Shown one piece after another: positions 35,978 to 45,992 of a stretch of 64,000 bases of DNA. Under the pieces are notes generated by a model. That model saw only the letters and a program-made list of their open reading frames with translations. It was not told where the DNA came from and did not search any database. The position numbers were made by a program, and so were the translations under genes. This DNA comes from Streptomyces sp. JH34 (GTDB lineage Bacteria; Actinomycetota; Actinomycetes; Streptomycetales; Streptomycetaceae). Within the stretch, counting starts at the first letter, position 1, and every line of letters starts with the position of its first letter. The stretch is taken from assembly GCF_029428875.1 (NCBI RefSeq), contig NZ_JAJSOO010000001.1, positions 1,922,001-1,986,000 of the forward strand, written 5' to 3'.

Positions 35978-36781
35978 CTACTTTCCCGCGTCGCTCTTCC
36001 GCCGGTTCGCGACGGACTGTCCGGCGAGGACCACCGCCACGGCGATGACGAACATGGCCGTGCCGATGACGTTGATCTGCACAGGTGTTCCACGCTGCGC
36101 CGATCCCCAGACGAACATGGGGAACGTCACCGTGGAGCCGGCGTTGAAATTGGTGATGATGAAATCGTCGAAGGAGAGCGCGAAGGCGAGCAGCGCTCCG
36201 GCGGCGATGCCCGGCGCGGCGATCGGGAGGGTCACCCGGACGAACGTCTGCACGGGACCGGCGTACAGGTCGCGGGCGGCCTCCTCCAGCCGTGGGTCCA
36301 TCGACATCACCCGCGCCTTGACGGCCGTCACCACGAAGCTGAGGCAGAACATGATGTGGGCGATCAGCACGGTCCAGAAGCCGAGTTCGGCCCCCATGTT
36401 GAGGAACAGGGTGAGCAGCGAGGCCGCCATGACGACCTCGGGCATCGCCATCGGCAGGAAGATCAGTGAGTTGACCGCGCCGCGGGCCCGGAAGCGGTAA
36501 CGGACCAGCGCGAAGGCGATCATCGTGCCGAGCACGGTCGCGCCGGCGGTCGCCCAGAAGGCGATCCGCAGCGAGAGCGACAGCGAACCGCAGAGGTCGG
36601 CGACGCCGCAGGGGTCCTTCCAGGCGTCCAGGGAGAACTCCTGCCAGGCGTAGTTGAAGCGCCCCTTCGGCCGGTTGAACGAGAAGACCATCACGACGAC
36701 GTTCGGCAGGATCATGTACGCGAGGGTCAGCAGACCGGCGAGCACGACCAGGTTCCGGCGGATCCATCGGAGTACGGGCAT
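35978..36781 (-). CDS. potC: Polyamine ABC transporter permease PotC
   Basis: 267-residue inner-membrane permease with six predicted helices and the BPD EAA-loop EAARDLYAGPVQTFVRVTLP, the site that contacts the ATPase. With PotB it forms the channel for spermidine/putrescine import. Its ATG overlaps the potB stop by one base (TGATG), so the two are translationally coupled. Order potD-potA-potB-potC on the minus strand. Confidence 0.92.
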   Translation of the reverse strand: MPVLRWIRRNLVVLAGLLTLAYMILPNVVVMVFSFNRPKGRFNYAWQEFSLDAWKDPCGVADLCGSLSLSLRIAFWATAGATVLGTMIAFALVRYRFRARGAVNSLIFLPMAMPEVVMAASLLTLFLNMGAELGFWTVLIAHIMFCLSFVVTAVKARVMSMDPRLEEAARDLYAGPVQTFVRVTLPIAAPGIAAGALLAFALSFDDFIITNFNAGSTVTFPMFVWGSAQRGTPVQINVIGTAMFVIAVAVVLAGQSVANRRKSDAGK

Positions 36782-37700
36782 CAGACCAGGTCCTCCGTAC
36801 CGGAGCGGCGGATGTAGACGGTGACCACGAGCAGGACGACCGCCATGAGGATGAACGAGAGCGCGGCCGCAGTCGGGTAGTCCAGGACCCGCAGGAACTG
36901 GGTCTGGATGACGCTGCCGACCATCTTGGTGTCGGCGGAGCCGAGCAGTTCGGCGTTGACGTAGTCGCCGCTCGCCGGGATGAACGTCAGCAGCGTGCCG
37001 GAGACGACCCCGGGCATCGACAGCGGGAGCGTCACCTTGCGGAAGGTCGTGGCCGGCGTGGCGTAGAGGTCGCCCGCGGCCTCGTGCAGCCGGCCGTCGA
37101 TGCGTTCCAGCGAGGTGTAGAGCGGCAGGATCATGAACGGCAGGAAGTTGTACGTCAGACCGCAGACGACTGCCATCGGTGTGGCCAGGACCCGGTTGTT
37201 CTCGGTCCAGCCGAGCCAGGCGGTGACGTCCAGGACGTGCAGGGTGCTCAGCGCGTCGACGACCGCGCCGCCGTCCGCCAGGATCGTCTTCCAGGCGAGC
37301 GTCCGGATCAGGAAGCTGGTGAAGAACGGGGCGACGACCAGCACCAGCACCAGATTGCGCCAGCGGCCCGCCTTGAACGCGATCAGATAGGCGAGCGGGT
37401 AGCCGAGCAGCAGGCACAGCAGCGTCGCGGTCCCCGCGTAGAGGAGGGAGCGGACGAACTGCGGGTAGTAGTCGGTGAGGGCGTCCCAGTACGTCCGGAA
37501 GTGCCAGGTGACCTCGAAGCCCTTCTCCAGGGATCCGGTCTGCACGGAGGTCGACGCCTGGTAGACCATCGGCAGCGCGAAGAAGACGAGCAGCCACAGG
37601 ATGCCGGGGAGCAGCAGCCAGTAGGGCACGAGCCGCCTGCGGGTGGACGGCTTGCGGACCTCTGCCTCCACGGGGTGCGCCGGTGGCGCCTTCGTGGTGC

Positions 37701-37704
<4 letters not shown>
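36781..37704 (-). CDS. potB: Polyamine ABC transporter permease PotB
   Basis: 307-residue permease, partner of PotC. A roughly 30-residue basic cytoplasmic tail (RKPSTRRRLVPYW) precedes the first helix, and the EAA-loop reads EAAGDLYATPATTFRKVTLP. Six predicted membrane helices. The start overlaps the potA stop by four bases and the stop overlaps the potC start by one, the tightest coupling in this operon. Confidence 0.92.
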
Positions 37705-38852
<1,148 letters not shown>

Positions 38853-38902
38853 GGGTCGCGGTCCCAGTGGTGTCGGAGGAGGTTCGGAAGGGGACGGGCC
38901 GG

Positions 38903-40150
38903 TCAGGCGCCGATGAGCTTGGCGAACTTCTCCTCGTACGCCGTCTCTTCCTCGGCGCTGAGGGAGCGGAAGGACCGCGACTTCGCGGCCATCGCCCTGT
39001 CGGGGAGGATCAGCGTGTTGGACGCCATCGACGCGTCGATCTTCGCGAGTTCACCGGCGACCCCGTCCACCGGGCAGACGTAGTTGATGTAGGCGGCGAG
39101 CCGGGCCGCGACCGGGAGTTCGTAGTAGTAGTCCATGAGCTTCTCGGCGTTGGTCTTGTGCCGGGCATGCGCCGGGATCAGCATGTTGTCGCTCGAGGTG
39201 ATGTAGCCGGCGGACGGGATCGAGAACTTGATCGCGGGGTTGTCGGCCTGGAGCTGGATGATGTCGCCCGCCCAGGCCACGCAGGCCGCGATGTCGCCCG
39301 TGCTCAGGTCCGCGGTGTAGTCGTTGCCGGTGAAGCGGCGTATCTGCTTGGTGTCGACGCCCTTCTGCATCCGCCCGACGGCCGCGTCGAAGTCGGTGTC
39401 GGAGAACGACCCGGGGTCCTTGCCCATGTCGAGGAGCGTCATGCCGACCGAGTCACGCATCTCGGAGAGGAACGAGACCTTGCCCTTGAGCTTCGGGTCG
39501 TCGAGCAGCTGGGTGACGGAGTCGACCCTCCGGCCGCCGGTCGCCTTCTCGTTGTAGGCGATGACGGTGGGGATACCGGTCCACGGATAGGAGTAGGCGC
39601 GTCCGGGGTCCCAGTCGGGCGTACGGAACTGGGCCGACAGGTTCGCGAAGGCGTGCGGCAGGTTCGCGTGGTCGAGCTTCTGCGCCCAGCCGAGCCGGAT
39701 GATGCGGGCGGCGAGCCAGTCCGTCACGATGACGAGATCGCGTCCGGTGTCCTGGCCCGCGGCGAGCTGCGGCTTGATCTTCCCGAAGAACTCGACGTTG
39801 TCGTTGATGTCCTCGGTGTACTTGACCTCGATACCGGTGCGCTTCGTGAAGGCGTCCAGGGTCGGCCGGCTCTTCTCGTCCTCGCCGACGTCCATGTACT
39901 CGGTCCAGTTGGAGAAGTTGATCTGCTTCTCCGCCGCCGAGTGGTCGTCTGAGGCAGCGGCGTCGCCCGCGCGTGCGGCGGGCGGGATGCCGCAAGCGCT
40001 CAGCGCGCCGAGGCCGCCGAACGCGAGGGCCGCCGTGCCCGATGCCCGGAGGAGGGACCGGCGGGTGAGGGCACCTCTGCCGTCTCTGAGGCTGCGCCTC
40101 ATGGCGGCCAGCTGGGGCGCGGAGAGGCGCTCGGGCTCGTACTGCTCCAT
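38903..40150 (-). CDS. potD: Polyamine-binding lipoprotein PotD
   Basis: 415-residue solute-binding protein. The N-terminus has twin arginines (TRRSLLRAS, 29-37), a hydrophobic stretch and C53 in LSACG, i.e. a Tat-exported lipoprotein. The mature part contains INFSNWTEYMD and VKYTEDINDN, which match PotD/PotF proteins, and the ligand-site region WAGDIIQLQ. ATG 40150 has GGAAGGG upstream. It lies between the aldehyde dehydrogenase gene (48 bp upstream) and potA. Preference between putrescine and spermidine cannot be read from sequence alone. Confidence 0.92.
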   Translation of the reverse strand: MEQYEPERLSAPQLAAMRRSLRDGRGALTRRSLLRASGTAALAFGGLGALSACGIPPAARAGDAAASDDHSAAEKQINFSNWTEYMDVGEDEKSRPTLDAFTKRTGIEVKYTEDINDNVEFFGKIKPQLAAGQDTGRDLVIVTDWLAARIIRLGWAQKLDHANLPHAFANLSAQFRTPDWDPGRAYSYPWTGIPTVIAYNEKATGGRRVDSVTQLLDDPKLKGKVSFLSEMRDSVGMTLLDMGKDPGSFSDTDFDAAVGRMQKGVDTKQIRRFTGNDYTADLSTGDIAACVAWAGDIIQLQADNPAIKFSIPSAGYITSSDNMLIPAHARHKTNAEKLMDYYYELPVAARLAAYINYVCPVDGVAGELAKIDASMASNTLILPDRAMAAKSRSFRSLSAEEETAYEEKFAKLIGA

Positions 40151-40198
40151 ACGCGTGTGCCCTTCCGGGTGGGTGGGGCCGCCGTGCGGCGGCCGCTG

Positions 40199-41713
40199 CT
40201 ATCGGTCCCCGAAGACGGTGCGGTGCCAGTCCTTCCTGGCCACCGCGGTGTTGTCGTACATGACGTGCTTGACCTGTGTGTACTCCTCGAAGGAGTACGA
40301 CGACATGTCCTTGCCGAAGCCGCTTGCCTTGTATCCGCCGTGCGGCATCTCGCTGATGATCGGGATGTGGTCGTTGATCCACACGCAGCCCGCCCTGAGC
40401 TCGCGGGTGGCGCGGTTGGCCCGGTACAGACCGGTGCTCCAGGCGGAGGCGGCCAGTCCGTAAGGGGTGTCGTTGGCGAGGCGGATTCCCTCGTCGTCGG
40501 TGTCGAAGGGCAGTACCACCAGGACGGGACCGAAGATCTCCGAGCCGACGATCTCGCTGTCCTGGGCGGCGCCCGTGATGAGGGTCGGCCGGTAGTAGGC
40601 GCCGTCGGCGAGTGCGCCGCCGGGGGCCTCGCCGCCGGTGACGACGGTGGCGTAGGAGCGGGCGCGGTCGACGAATCCGGCGACGCGGTCACGCTGCTGA
40701 CGGCTGATGAGCGGGCCCAGGTCGGTCGAGGGGTCGAAGGGGTCACCGAGCCGCACGGTCTCCATCAGGGCGGCGACCCCGCTGACGAACGCGTCGTACA
40801 GGGGGCGCTGCACATAGGCGCGGGTGGCGGCCGTGCAGTCCTGGCCGGTGTTGATGAGGGCCCCGGCCACCGCTCCGTGGACCGCGGCGTCGAGATCGGC
40901 GTCGTCGAACACGAGGAAGGGGGCCTTGCCGCCGAGTTCGAGGTGCAGGCGCTTGACGGTGGAGGTGGCGAGCTCGGCGACGCGCTTGCCTACGGCGGTG
41001 GATCCGGTGAAGGAGGTCATCGCGACGTCGGGGTGGCCGACGAGGTGCTCGCCCGCGTCCTGCCCCGCGCCGGAGACGATGTTGATCACACCGTCGGGGA
41101 TGCCGGCCTCCGTGGCCGCCTGCGCGAACATCAGCGAGGTCAGAGGCGTGATCTCGGCCGGCTTCAGCACGATGGTGTTGCCCGCGGCGACGGCCGGGAG
41201 GATCTTCCAGGCCGCCATCTGCAGGGGGTAGTTCCAGGGTGCGACGGAACCGATGACCCCGAGGGCCTCGCGGCGCACGTAGGAGGTGTGGTCGCCGCTG
41301 TACTCGGCGGCCGACCTCCCTTCGAGGTGGCGGGCGGCGCCGGCGAAGAACGAGGTGTTGTCGACCGTGCCGGGGACGTCGAACTCGGTGGACAGCTTGA
41401 GGGGCTTGCCGCACTGCAGGGATTCGGCGTACGCGAAGTCCTCGGCCCGCACGGCGAGTACGGCGGCGAAGCGGTGCAGCGCCTCGGAGCGTTCGCCCGG
41501 GGTGAGACCCGACCAGCCGGGGAACGCCTCACGGGCCGCGGCCACGGCGGCGTCGACGTCGTCGGTGCCCGCCAGTTCGTACCGGAGGACCGTCCGGCCC
41601 GTCGCCGGGTCCACCACGTCCAGATGGCGTCCCGACGTGCCGGGGCGCAGGCGTCCGCCGATGTACTGCGCGCCGGCGGCGAAGCGGTCCTGCACCGGGA
41701 AACCGTTGCCCAT
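40199..41713 (-). CDS. Gamma-aminobutyraldehyde dehydrogenase-like aldehyde dehydrogenase
   Basis: 504-residue NAD-dependent aldehyde dehydrogenase at the head of the pot operon. The catalytic Glu (LHLELGGKAP) and Cys (NTGQDCTAATR) are present, as are APWNYPLQMA and VLKPAEITPL of the cofactor site. The GQDCTAATR context and its neighbours suggest oxidation of 4-aminobutyraldehyde to GABA. It is closely similar to the enzyme at 49887 in the shared segments HLELGGKAP and GQDCTAATR. ATG 41713 has GGAGGAG seven bases upstream. The operon promoter must lie in the 202-bp gap shared with the divergent NADAR gene. Confidence 0.88.
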   Translation of the reverse strand: MGNGFPVQDRFAAGAQYIGGRLRPGTSGRHLDVVDPATGRTVLRYELAGTDDVDAAVAAAREAFPGWSGLTPGERSEALHRFAAVLAVRAEDFAYAESLQCGKPLKLSTEFDVPGTVDNTSFFAGAARHLEGRSAAEYSGDHTSYVRREALGVIGSVAPWNYPLQMAAWKILPAVAAGNTIVLKPAEITPLTSLMFAQAATEAGIPDGVINIVSGAGQDAGEHLVGHPDVAMTSFTGSTAVGKRVAELATSTVKRLHLELGGKAPFLVFDDADLDAAVHGAVAGALINTGQDCTAATRAYVQRPLYDAFVSGVAALMETVRLGDPFDPSTDLGPLISRQQRDRVAGFVDRARSYATVVTGGEAPGGALADGAYYRPTLITGAAQDSEIVGSEIFGPVLVVLPFDTDDEGIRLANDTPYGLAASAWSTGLYRANRATRELRAGCVWINDHIPIISEMPHGGYKASGFGKDMSSYSFEEYTQVKHVMYDNTAVARKDWHRTVFGDR

Positions 41714-41806
41714 GACGTTCTCCTCCGCTGCCCCCTGACCAGGGGCTGCGTAGCTTCTTCTCGAATTGAGTGCCGATCCTGACAGAGCACACCTCTACCA
41801 ACAAGT

Positions 41807-41842
41807 GATTCCGTTGTTTCCTTTTGGTTACGCGACGGAATC
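41807..41842. promoter_or_regulatory. Inverted repeat in the divergent aldehyde dehydrogenase/NADAR promoter region
   Basis: GATTCCGT (41807-41814) and ACGGAATC (41835-41842) are perfect 8-bp arms around an AT-richer 20-bp centre. The element lies between the start of the pot-operon aldehyde dehydrogenase gene (41713) and the NADAR gene (41916). Operator function is inferred. Confidence 0.5.
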
Positions 41843-41863
41843 TGTCGACGATGTGTCTCGTGC

Positions 41864-41881
41864 GTACAGAAATCCCTGTAC
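41864..41881. promoter_or_regulatory. Palindrome GTACAG-N6-CTGTAC upstream of the NADAR gene
   Basis: Perfect 6-bp arms (41864-41869 and 41876-41881) around AAATCC, 35 bp before the NADAR ATG. Its position fits an operator over the -10/+1 region of that gene. Confidence 0.5.
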
Positions 41882-41915
41882 GAGCTGTCAGTGGCGGATG
41901 CCACACTCGGCTGGC

Positions 41916-42470
41916 ATGGGACAGGAACACATGGACGGCCTCCTGGCGCGCACGGAGCGCGGGGAGCGCGTGAAGTACCTGCCGTTCTGGGGGCACCGGC
42001 CACGGCCGGACGGCAGGCTCGGGGAGAGCTGCCTCAGCCAGTGGTGGCCCGCGCCGTTCGCGGTCGGCCCGGTGACCTACGCATCCGCTGAGCACTGGAT
42101 GATGGCCGGCAAGGCGCGGCTCTTCGGGGACGCGGACGCCGAGGCCTCGGCCGTGGCGGCGGGCAGTCCCGCGGCGGCGAAGAAGGTGGGCCGGCTGGTC
42201 CGGGGTTTCGACGACGAGGTGTGGACCCGGGAGCGGTTCGGCCTGGTCGTCGCGGGCAGCGTGCACAAGTTCGGTCAGGATCCGGCGCTGCGCGCGTATC
42301 TGCTGGGCACCGGTGAGCGCGTACTCGTCGAGGCCAGTCCGATGGACCGGATATGGGGCATCGGGCTCGCCAAGGACGACCCGCGCGCGGCGGACCCCGC
42401 TTCCTGGCGTGGGCTCAACCTGCTGGGCTTCGCGCTGATGGAGGCGCGGGAGCGGCTGCGCGCGGAGTGA
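41916..42470 (+). CDS. NADAR-family (YbiA/RibX-like) protein
   Basis: 184-residue protein of the NADAR family, N-glycosidases acting on riboflavin intermediates or on ADP-ribose linked molecules. Family features in order: SQWWPAPFAVGPVTYASAEHWMM-type core (split around residues 41-63, with E59 and H60), KARLFGD, SPAAAKKVGR, a conserved Trp at 103, VHKFGQ, EASPMDRIWGIG (139-150) and WRGLNLLGFALM. These match active-site regions of the family. An internal ATG at 41931 has a better-placed AGGA, so the protein may start at residue 6. No ribosomal, riboflavin or toxin gene is adjacent. Confidence 0.85.
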   Translation: MGQEHMDGLLARTERGERVKYLPFWGHRPRPDGRLGESCLSQWWPAPFAVGPVTYASAEHWMMAGKARLFGDADAEASAVAAGSPAAAKKVGRLVRGFDDEVWTRERFGLVVAGSVHKFGQDPALRAYLLGTGERVLVEASPMDRIWGIGLAKDDPRAADPASWRGLNLLGFALMEARERLRAE

Positions 42471-42477
42471 CGCGGCG

Positions 42478-42516
42478 CGTGGCCGGGCCGGGGACGCGCG
42501 TCCCCGGCCGGCCACG
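42478..42516. terminator. Bidirectional terminator between convergent genes
   Basis: CGTGGCC-GGGCCGGGGA (42478-42494) pairs with TCCCCGGCCGGCCACG (42501-42516) with one bulged base and a 6-nt loop. Confidence 0.7.
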
Positions 42517-42541
42517 GACGGCCGTGCACCGCGTGCGTGGG

Positions 42542-43252
42542 TCAGCGCGAGGTGCCGACGACCAGTGACGTGGCGTAGGGGTCGTAGTAGTCGCCGTCAC
42601 TGCCCGTCTCGTCGTTGGCGACGGCCCAGATCAGGAATCCGAGGAAGATGGCGCTGATGACGATCGCGACCGAGCCGAGGATGATCCCGGCGAGTGCCAT
42701 GCCGCTGTTGGTCGCCTCACCCCGCTTGGCGCGGCCCCGGCCGATGATGCCGAAGATCAGGGCGAGGATGCCCAGGACGATGCCGATTCCCCACATGCAG
42801 AATCCGACCACCCCGATGATGCCGATCACCATGGCGGCGATACCGAGCCCGTTGGCGGGCGCCGGGCCCCAGGGCTGCTGGCCTGCGTAACCGGCGTATC
42901 CCGGGTAGCCGTAGGACGCCGAAGGCGCGGCGGGAGCCGCCGGATATCCGTACGCGCCCGAGGGTGCGGCGGGAGCGGCGGGGTAGCCGTACGGATCGTG
43001 CTGCCCCGGACCGTTCGGCCCGACCGGGGGCGCGGGCACAGGGGGGTGCTGCGGGCCGAAGGTTCCGGCCGGTCCGGGTATCGGCCCGGTCCCGGAGTCG
43101 ACGCCCGGCATCGACGTGACCGTGGGCTGGTTGTGGACGGTGGGCGGCGCGGCGTCCGTGGGCTGCTTGCCCAGCTCGACCCTGTTCTCCGGCGGAGCCC
43201 ACGGATCGCGCGGCGCGCCCTCGCCCCCGGGCTGCTGTGTGTTGTCTGACAT
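42542..43252 (-). CDS. DUF4190 membrane protein with Pro/Gly/Tyr-rich N-terminus
   Basis: 236-residue protein. The N-terminal 130 residues are disordered, with GYPAAPAAPS-type repeats. Two hydrophobic segments follow (about 137-168, IAAMVIGIIGVVGFCMWGIGIV, and about 183-208) separated by the short basic loop RGRAKRGE, the DUF4190 layout. Proteins of this type are common in Streptomyces, and I cannot assign a role. ATG 43252. It diverges from the deaminase gene, with 120 bp between the starts. Confidence 0.75.
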   Translation of the reverse strand: MSDNTQQPGGEGAPRDPWAPPENRVELGKQPTDAAPPTVHNQPTVTSMPGVDSGTGPIPGPAGTFGPQHPPVPAPPVGPNGPGQHDPYGYPAAPAAPSGAYGYPAAPAAPSASYGYPGYAGYAGQQPWGPAPANGLGIAAMVIGIIGVVGFCMWGIGIVLGILALIFGIIGRGRAKRGEATNSGMALAGIILGSVAIVISAIFLGFLIWAVANDETGSDGDYYDPYATSLVVGTSR

Positions 43253-43372
43253 GGGCCTCCCCCATCGTGGTCCCGCCATGCTACGGCCCGGCATCCGGCC
43301 ACAGGGCCCCGCATACGATGATCGGTGCGGCCGGTACGCCCGACCGAATATCCAGAGATCCGGGAGTATCCG

Positions 43373-44407
43373 ATGAGCGATCTGCACCCCTTCATCGCGG
43401 GGCTGCCCAAGGCCGAGCTGCACGTTCACCACGTCGGGTCCGCCTCGCCCCGCATCGTGGCCGAACTGGCGGCCCACCACCCCGACTCCAAGGTTCCCAC
43501 CGACCCGGAGGCGCTGTCCGACTTCTTCACCTTCACCGACTTCGGGCACTTCATCGACGTCTACCTCTCGGTGGTGGACCTGGTCCGCACCCCCGAGGAC
43601 GTCAGGCTGCTGACCTTCGAGGTGGCCCGGGACATGGCACGGCAGAACATCCGGTACGCGGAGCTGACCGTCACCCCGTTCAGCTCGACCCGTCGGGGTA
43701 TCCCGGAGCAGGGCTTCATGGAGGCCATCGAGGACGCCCGCAAGGCAGCCGAGACCGAGCTCGGGGTCGTCCTGCGCTGGTGCTTCGACATTCCGGGCGA
43801 GGCCGGGCTCGAGGCCGCCGAGGAGACGACCCGTCTCGCGGTCGACCTGCGGCCCGAGGGACTGGTCTCCTTCGGCCTCGGCGGGCCCGAGGTCGGCGTG
43901 GACCGTCCGCAGTTCAAGCCCTGGTTCGACCGTGCGATCGCCGAGGGCCTCCACTCCGTCCCGCACGCCGGGGAGACCACGGGCCCGGGGACGGTCTGGG
44001 ACGCGCTGACGGCTCTGCGCGCGGAGCGCATCGGTCACGGCACCAGTTCCACCCAGGACCCGAAGCTGCTGGCGCATCTCGCCGAGCACCGCATCGCCCT
44101 GGAGGTCTGCCCGACGTCGAACATCGCCACCCGGGCGGTCGCGGACCTCGACCGGCACCCGATAAGGGAAATGGTCGAGGCCGGTGTCCTCGTCACGGTC
44201 AACAGCGACGACCCGCCCATGTTCGGCACCGACCTCAACAACGAGTACGGGGTGGCGGCCCGGCTGCTCGGCCTCGACGAGCGCGGCCTGGCCGGGCTGG
44301 CGAAGAACGCCGTGGAGGCCTCGTTCATGGACCCGGCCGGCAAGCGAGCGCTGAACGCCGAGATCGACACGTACACGACGAACTGGCTGGAGGCTCCCGG
44401 GCGGTGA
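43373..44407 (+). CDS. Adenosine deaminase family; probable 6-aminodeoxyfutalosine deaminase
   Basis: 344-residue zinc-dependent deaminase of the adenosine deaminase superfamily. Zinc ligands H17 and H19 lie in AELHVHHVG, then come HAGETTGP, IGHGTS and NSDDPPMFG with the remaining ligand and catalytic residues. The HVHHVGSASPRIV start, rather than HLHLEG, matches the Streptomyces proteins I recall being shown to deaminate 6-aminodeoxyfutalosine in the futalosine menaquinone pathway, so I favour that activity over plain adenosine deamination. ATG 43373 follows GGGAG. No other menaquinone gene is in the window. Confidence 0.82.
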   Translation: MSDLHPFIAGLPKAELHVHHVGSASPRIVAELAAHHPDSKVPTDPEALSDFFTFTDFGHFIDVYLSVVDLVRTPEDVRLLTFEVARDMARQNIRYAELTVTPFSSTRRGIPEQGFMEAIEDARKAAETELGVVLRWCFDIPGEAGLEAAEETTRLAVDLRPEGLVSFGLGGPEVGVDRPQFKPWFDRAIAEGLHSVPHAGETTGPGTVWDALTALRAERIGHGTSSTQDPKLLAHLAEHRIALEVCPTSNIATRAVADLDRHPIREMVEAGVLVTVNSDDPPMFGTDLNNEYGVAARLLGLDERGLAGLAKNAVEASFMDPAGKRALNAEIDTYTTNWLEAPGR

Positions 44408-44429
44408 CCCATCCGGTCACAATGGCCCC

Positions 44430-45134
44430 ATGACCACCACCGTCACCGCCGTGGCCCACCGGGGCGATCCCTACCGCGCACGCGAGAACACGCTCCCCTC
44501 GATCCGGTCCGCCGTGGACAGGGGGGCGGACGCGGTCGAGATCGATGTCCGCGTCACCCGGGACAAGGTGCCCGTGCTGCTCCACGACTCCACGCTGGAA
44601 CGCCTGTGGGGCCATGACGTCCGCCTCGACCGGCTGGATCAGCGGGAGTTGGCGGAGCGGACCGGCGGCGGAGTGCCCACCCTGCGCCAGGCGCTGACCG
44701 CCGCCGGCGACCGCCGGGTCATGCTCGACCTGCCCGGCGCGACCGGCGTGTCGGTGCGGGAGACCGTCGCCGTGGTGCGGGAGTGCGGGGCCGAGGACCG
44801 CGTGTACTACTGCGCGGACACGCACGCGATGCTGAAGGTGCGCGCGGCCGACCCGGCCGCCGAGATCGCGCTGACGTGGACGACCCTCGCTCCGCCGCGC
44901 GCCGTACTGCTCGACGCGGTGCGGCCGCGCTGGCTCAACTACCGCTTCGGGCTGCTGAGCCGCGAGCTGACCGAGCGCGTCCACGCCGACGGGCTGCTGG
45001 TCTCCGCCTGGACGGTGGACACCCGGCGCACGATGCGCCGTCTGCTGACGTACGGAGTCGACTCGATCACCAGCAACCGGATCGACGCACTCCGGGACCA
45101 GCTGGCCAACTCCCCTGTACCTGATGCCTCTTGA
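44430..45134 (+). CDS. Glycerophosphodiester phosphodiesterase-family protein
   Basis: 234-residue GDPD-fold protein, about the usual size of bacterial enzymes. The active-site set is visible: H10-R11 (AHRG), E19-N20 (ARENT), E37 and D39 (VEIDVR) and H52 (VLLHDSTLERL). Such enzymes hydrolyse glycerophosphodiesters to alcohol and glycerol 3-phosphate. No signal peptide, so it is cytoplasmic and probably not a secreted scavenger. It lies 22 bp after the deaminase gene and is likely co-transcribed. Confidence 0.85.
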   Translation: MTTTVTAVAHRGDPYRARENTLPSIRSAVDRGADAVEIDVRVTRDKVPVLLHDSTLERLWGHDVRLDRLDQRELAERTGGGVPTLRQALTAAGDRRVMLDLPGATGVSVRETVAVVRECGAEDRVYYCADTHAMLKVRAADPAAEIALTWTTLAPPRAVLLDAVRPRWLNYRFGLLSRELTERVHADGLLVSAWTVDTRRTMRRLLTYGVDSITSNRIDALRDQLANSPVPDAS

Positions 45135-45185
45135 CCGGTCCGGCATCATGGGCGGTCCGTGCCGTCCGTGATCCCTGGAGCAGAC

Positions 45186-45992
45186 GTGACCGAAGCCGGC
45201 CCCCGCACCCCGCCCTCCCGTGTCCGTGCCGACATCGCCCACAACGCCCGGGTCTGGAACCACTGGCTGGGCGGCACCGACAACCATCCCGTGGACCGGG
45301 CGGTGGGCGACCGGGTCACCGGCATGTACCCGAGCATCGGCGAAGTGGCCCGGGCGGACCGGGCGTTCCTCGGCCGGGCGGTACGCCATCTGGCAGGTGA
45401 CGCGGGGATGAGCCAGTTCCTGGACATCGGCACCGGACTGCCGACCGCGGACAACACCCACGAGGTCGCCCAGCACACCGCACCCGACGCACGCGTCGTC
45501 TACGTCGACAACGACCCGGTCGTCCTGGCGCACTCACGCTCCCTGCTCACCAGCTCGCCCGAGGGCGCGACCGAGTACGTCGAGGCGGACGCGCGGGATC
45601 CGGAACTGATCCTCCGCGCGGCCGGACGGACCCTGGACCTCCGGCGCCCGGTCGCGGTGATGATGCTGGGCATCCTCAACTTCGTCCTGGACACCGACGA
45701 GGCGCGAGGCATCGTGACGCGGCTGATGGAAGGCCTGCCGTCCGGCAGCCATCTGGTGCTCACCCATCCCACGACGGAGCTGGGCGGCGAGGGGAACGAG
45801 GCCGCCATGCGCTTCTGGAACGAGAACGCCACCCCGCCGATCACCGCCCGCAGCCGTACCGAGTTCGCCTCGTTCCTCGACGGGCTGGACCTCCTTGAGC
45901 CGGGCATCGTGTCCTGCTCCCGCTGGCGGGCCGCCCCGCACGACCTGAACCCGCAGGTCGCCCAGTTCGGCGCGGTGGGCCGCAAGCCCTGA
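45186..45992 (+). CDS. SAM-dependent methyltransferase, DUF574 family
   Basis: 268-residue putative methyltransferase of an actinobacterial family (DUF574). The SAM-binding motif I is FLDIGTGLPT, followed by VVYVDNDPVVLAHS as motif II, and the family-specific ARVWNHWLGGTDN is near the N-terminus. GTG 45186 has GGAG five bases upstream and is preferred over an in-frame GTG at 45159. The substrate is unknown. It abuts the histidine kinase gene with a one-base overlap (TGATG). Confidence 0.83.
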   Translation: MTEAGPRTPPSRVRADIAHNARVWNHWLGGTDNHPVDRAVGDRVTGMYPSIGEVARADRAFLGRAVRHLAGDAGMSQFLDIGTGLPTADNTHEVAQHTAPDARVVYVDNDPVVLAHSRSLLTSSPEGATEYVEADARDPELILRAAGRTLDLRRPVAVMMLGILNFVLDTDEARGIVTRLMEGLPSGSHLVLTHPTTELGGEGNEAAMRFWNENATPPITARSRTEFASFLDGLDLLEPGIVSCSRWRAAPHDLNPQVAQFGAVGRKP

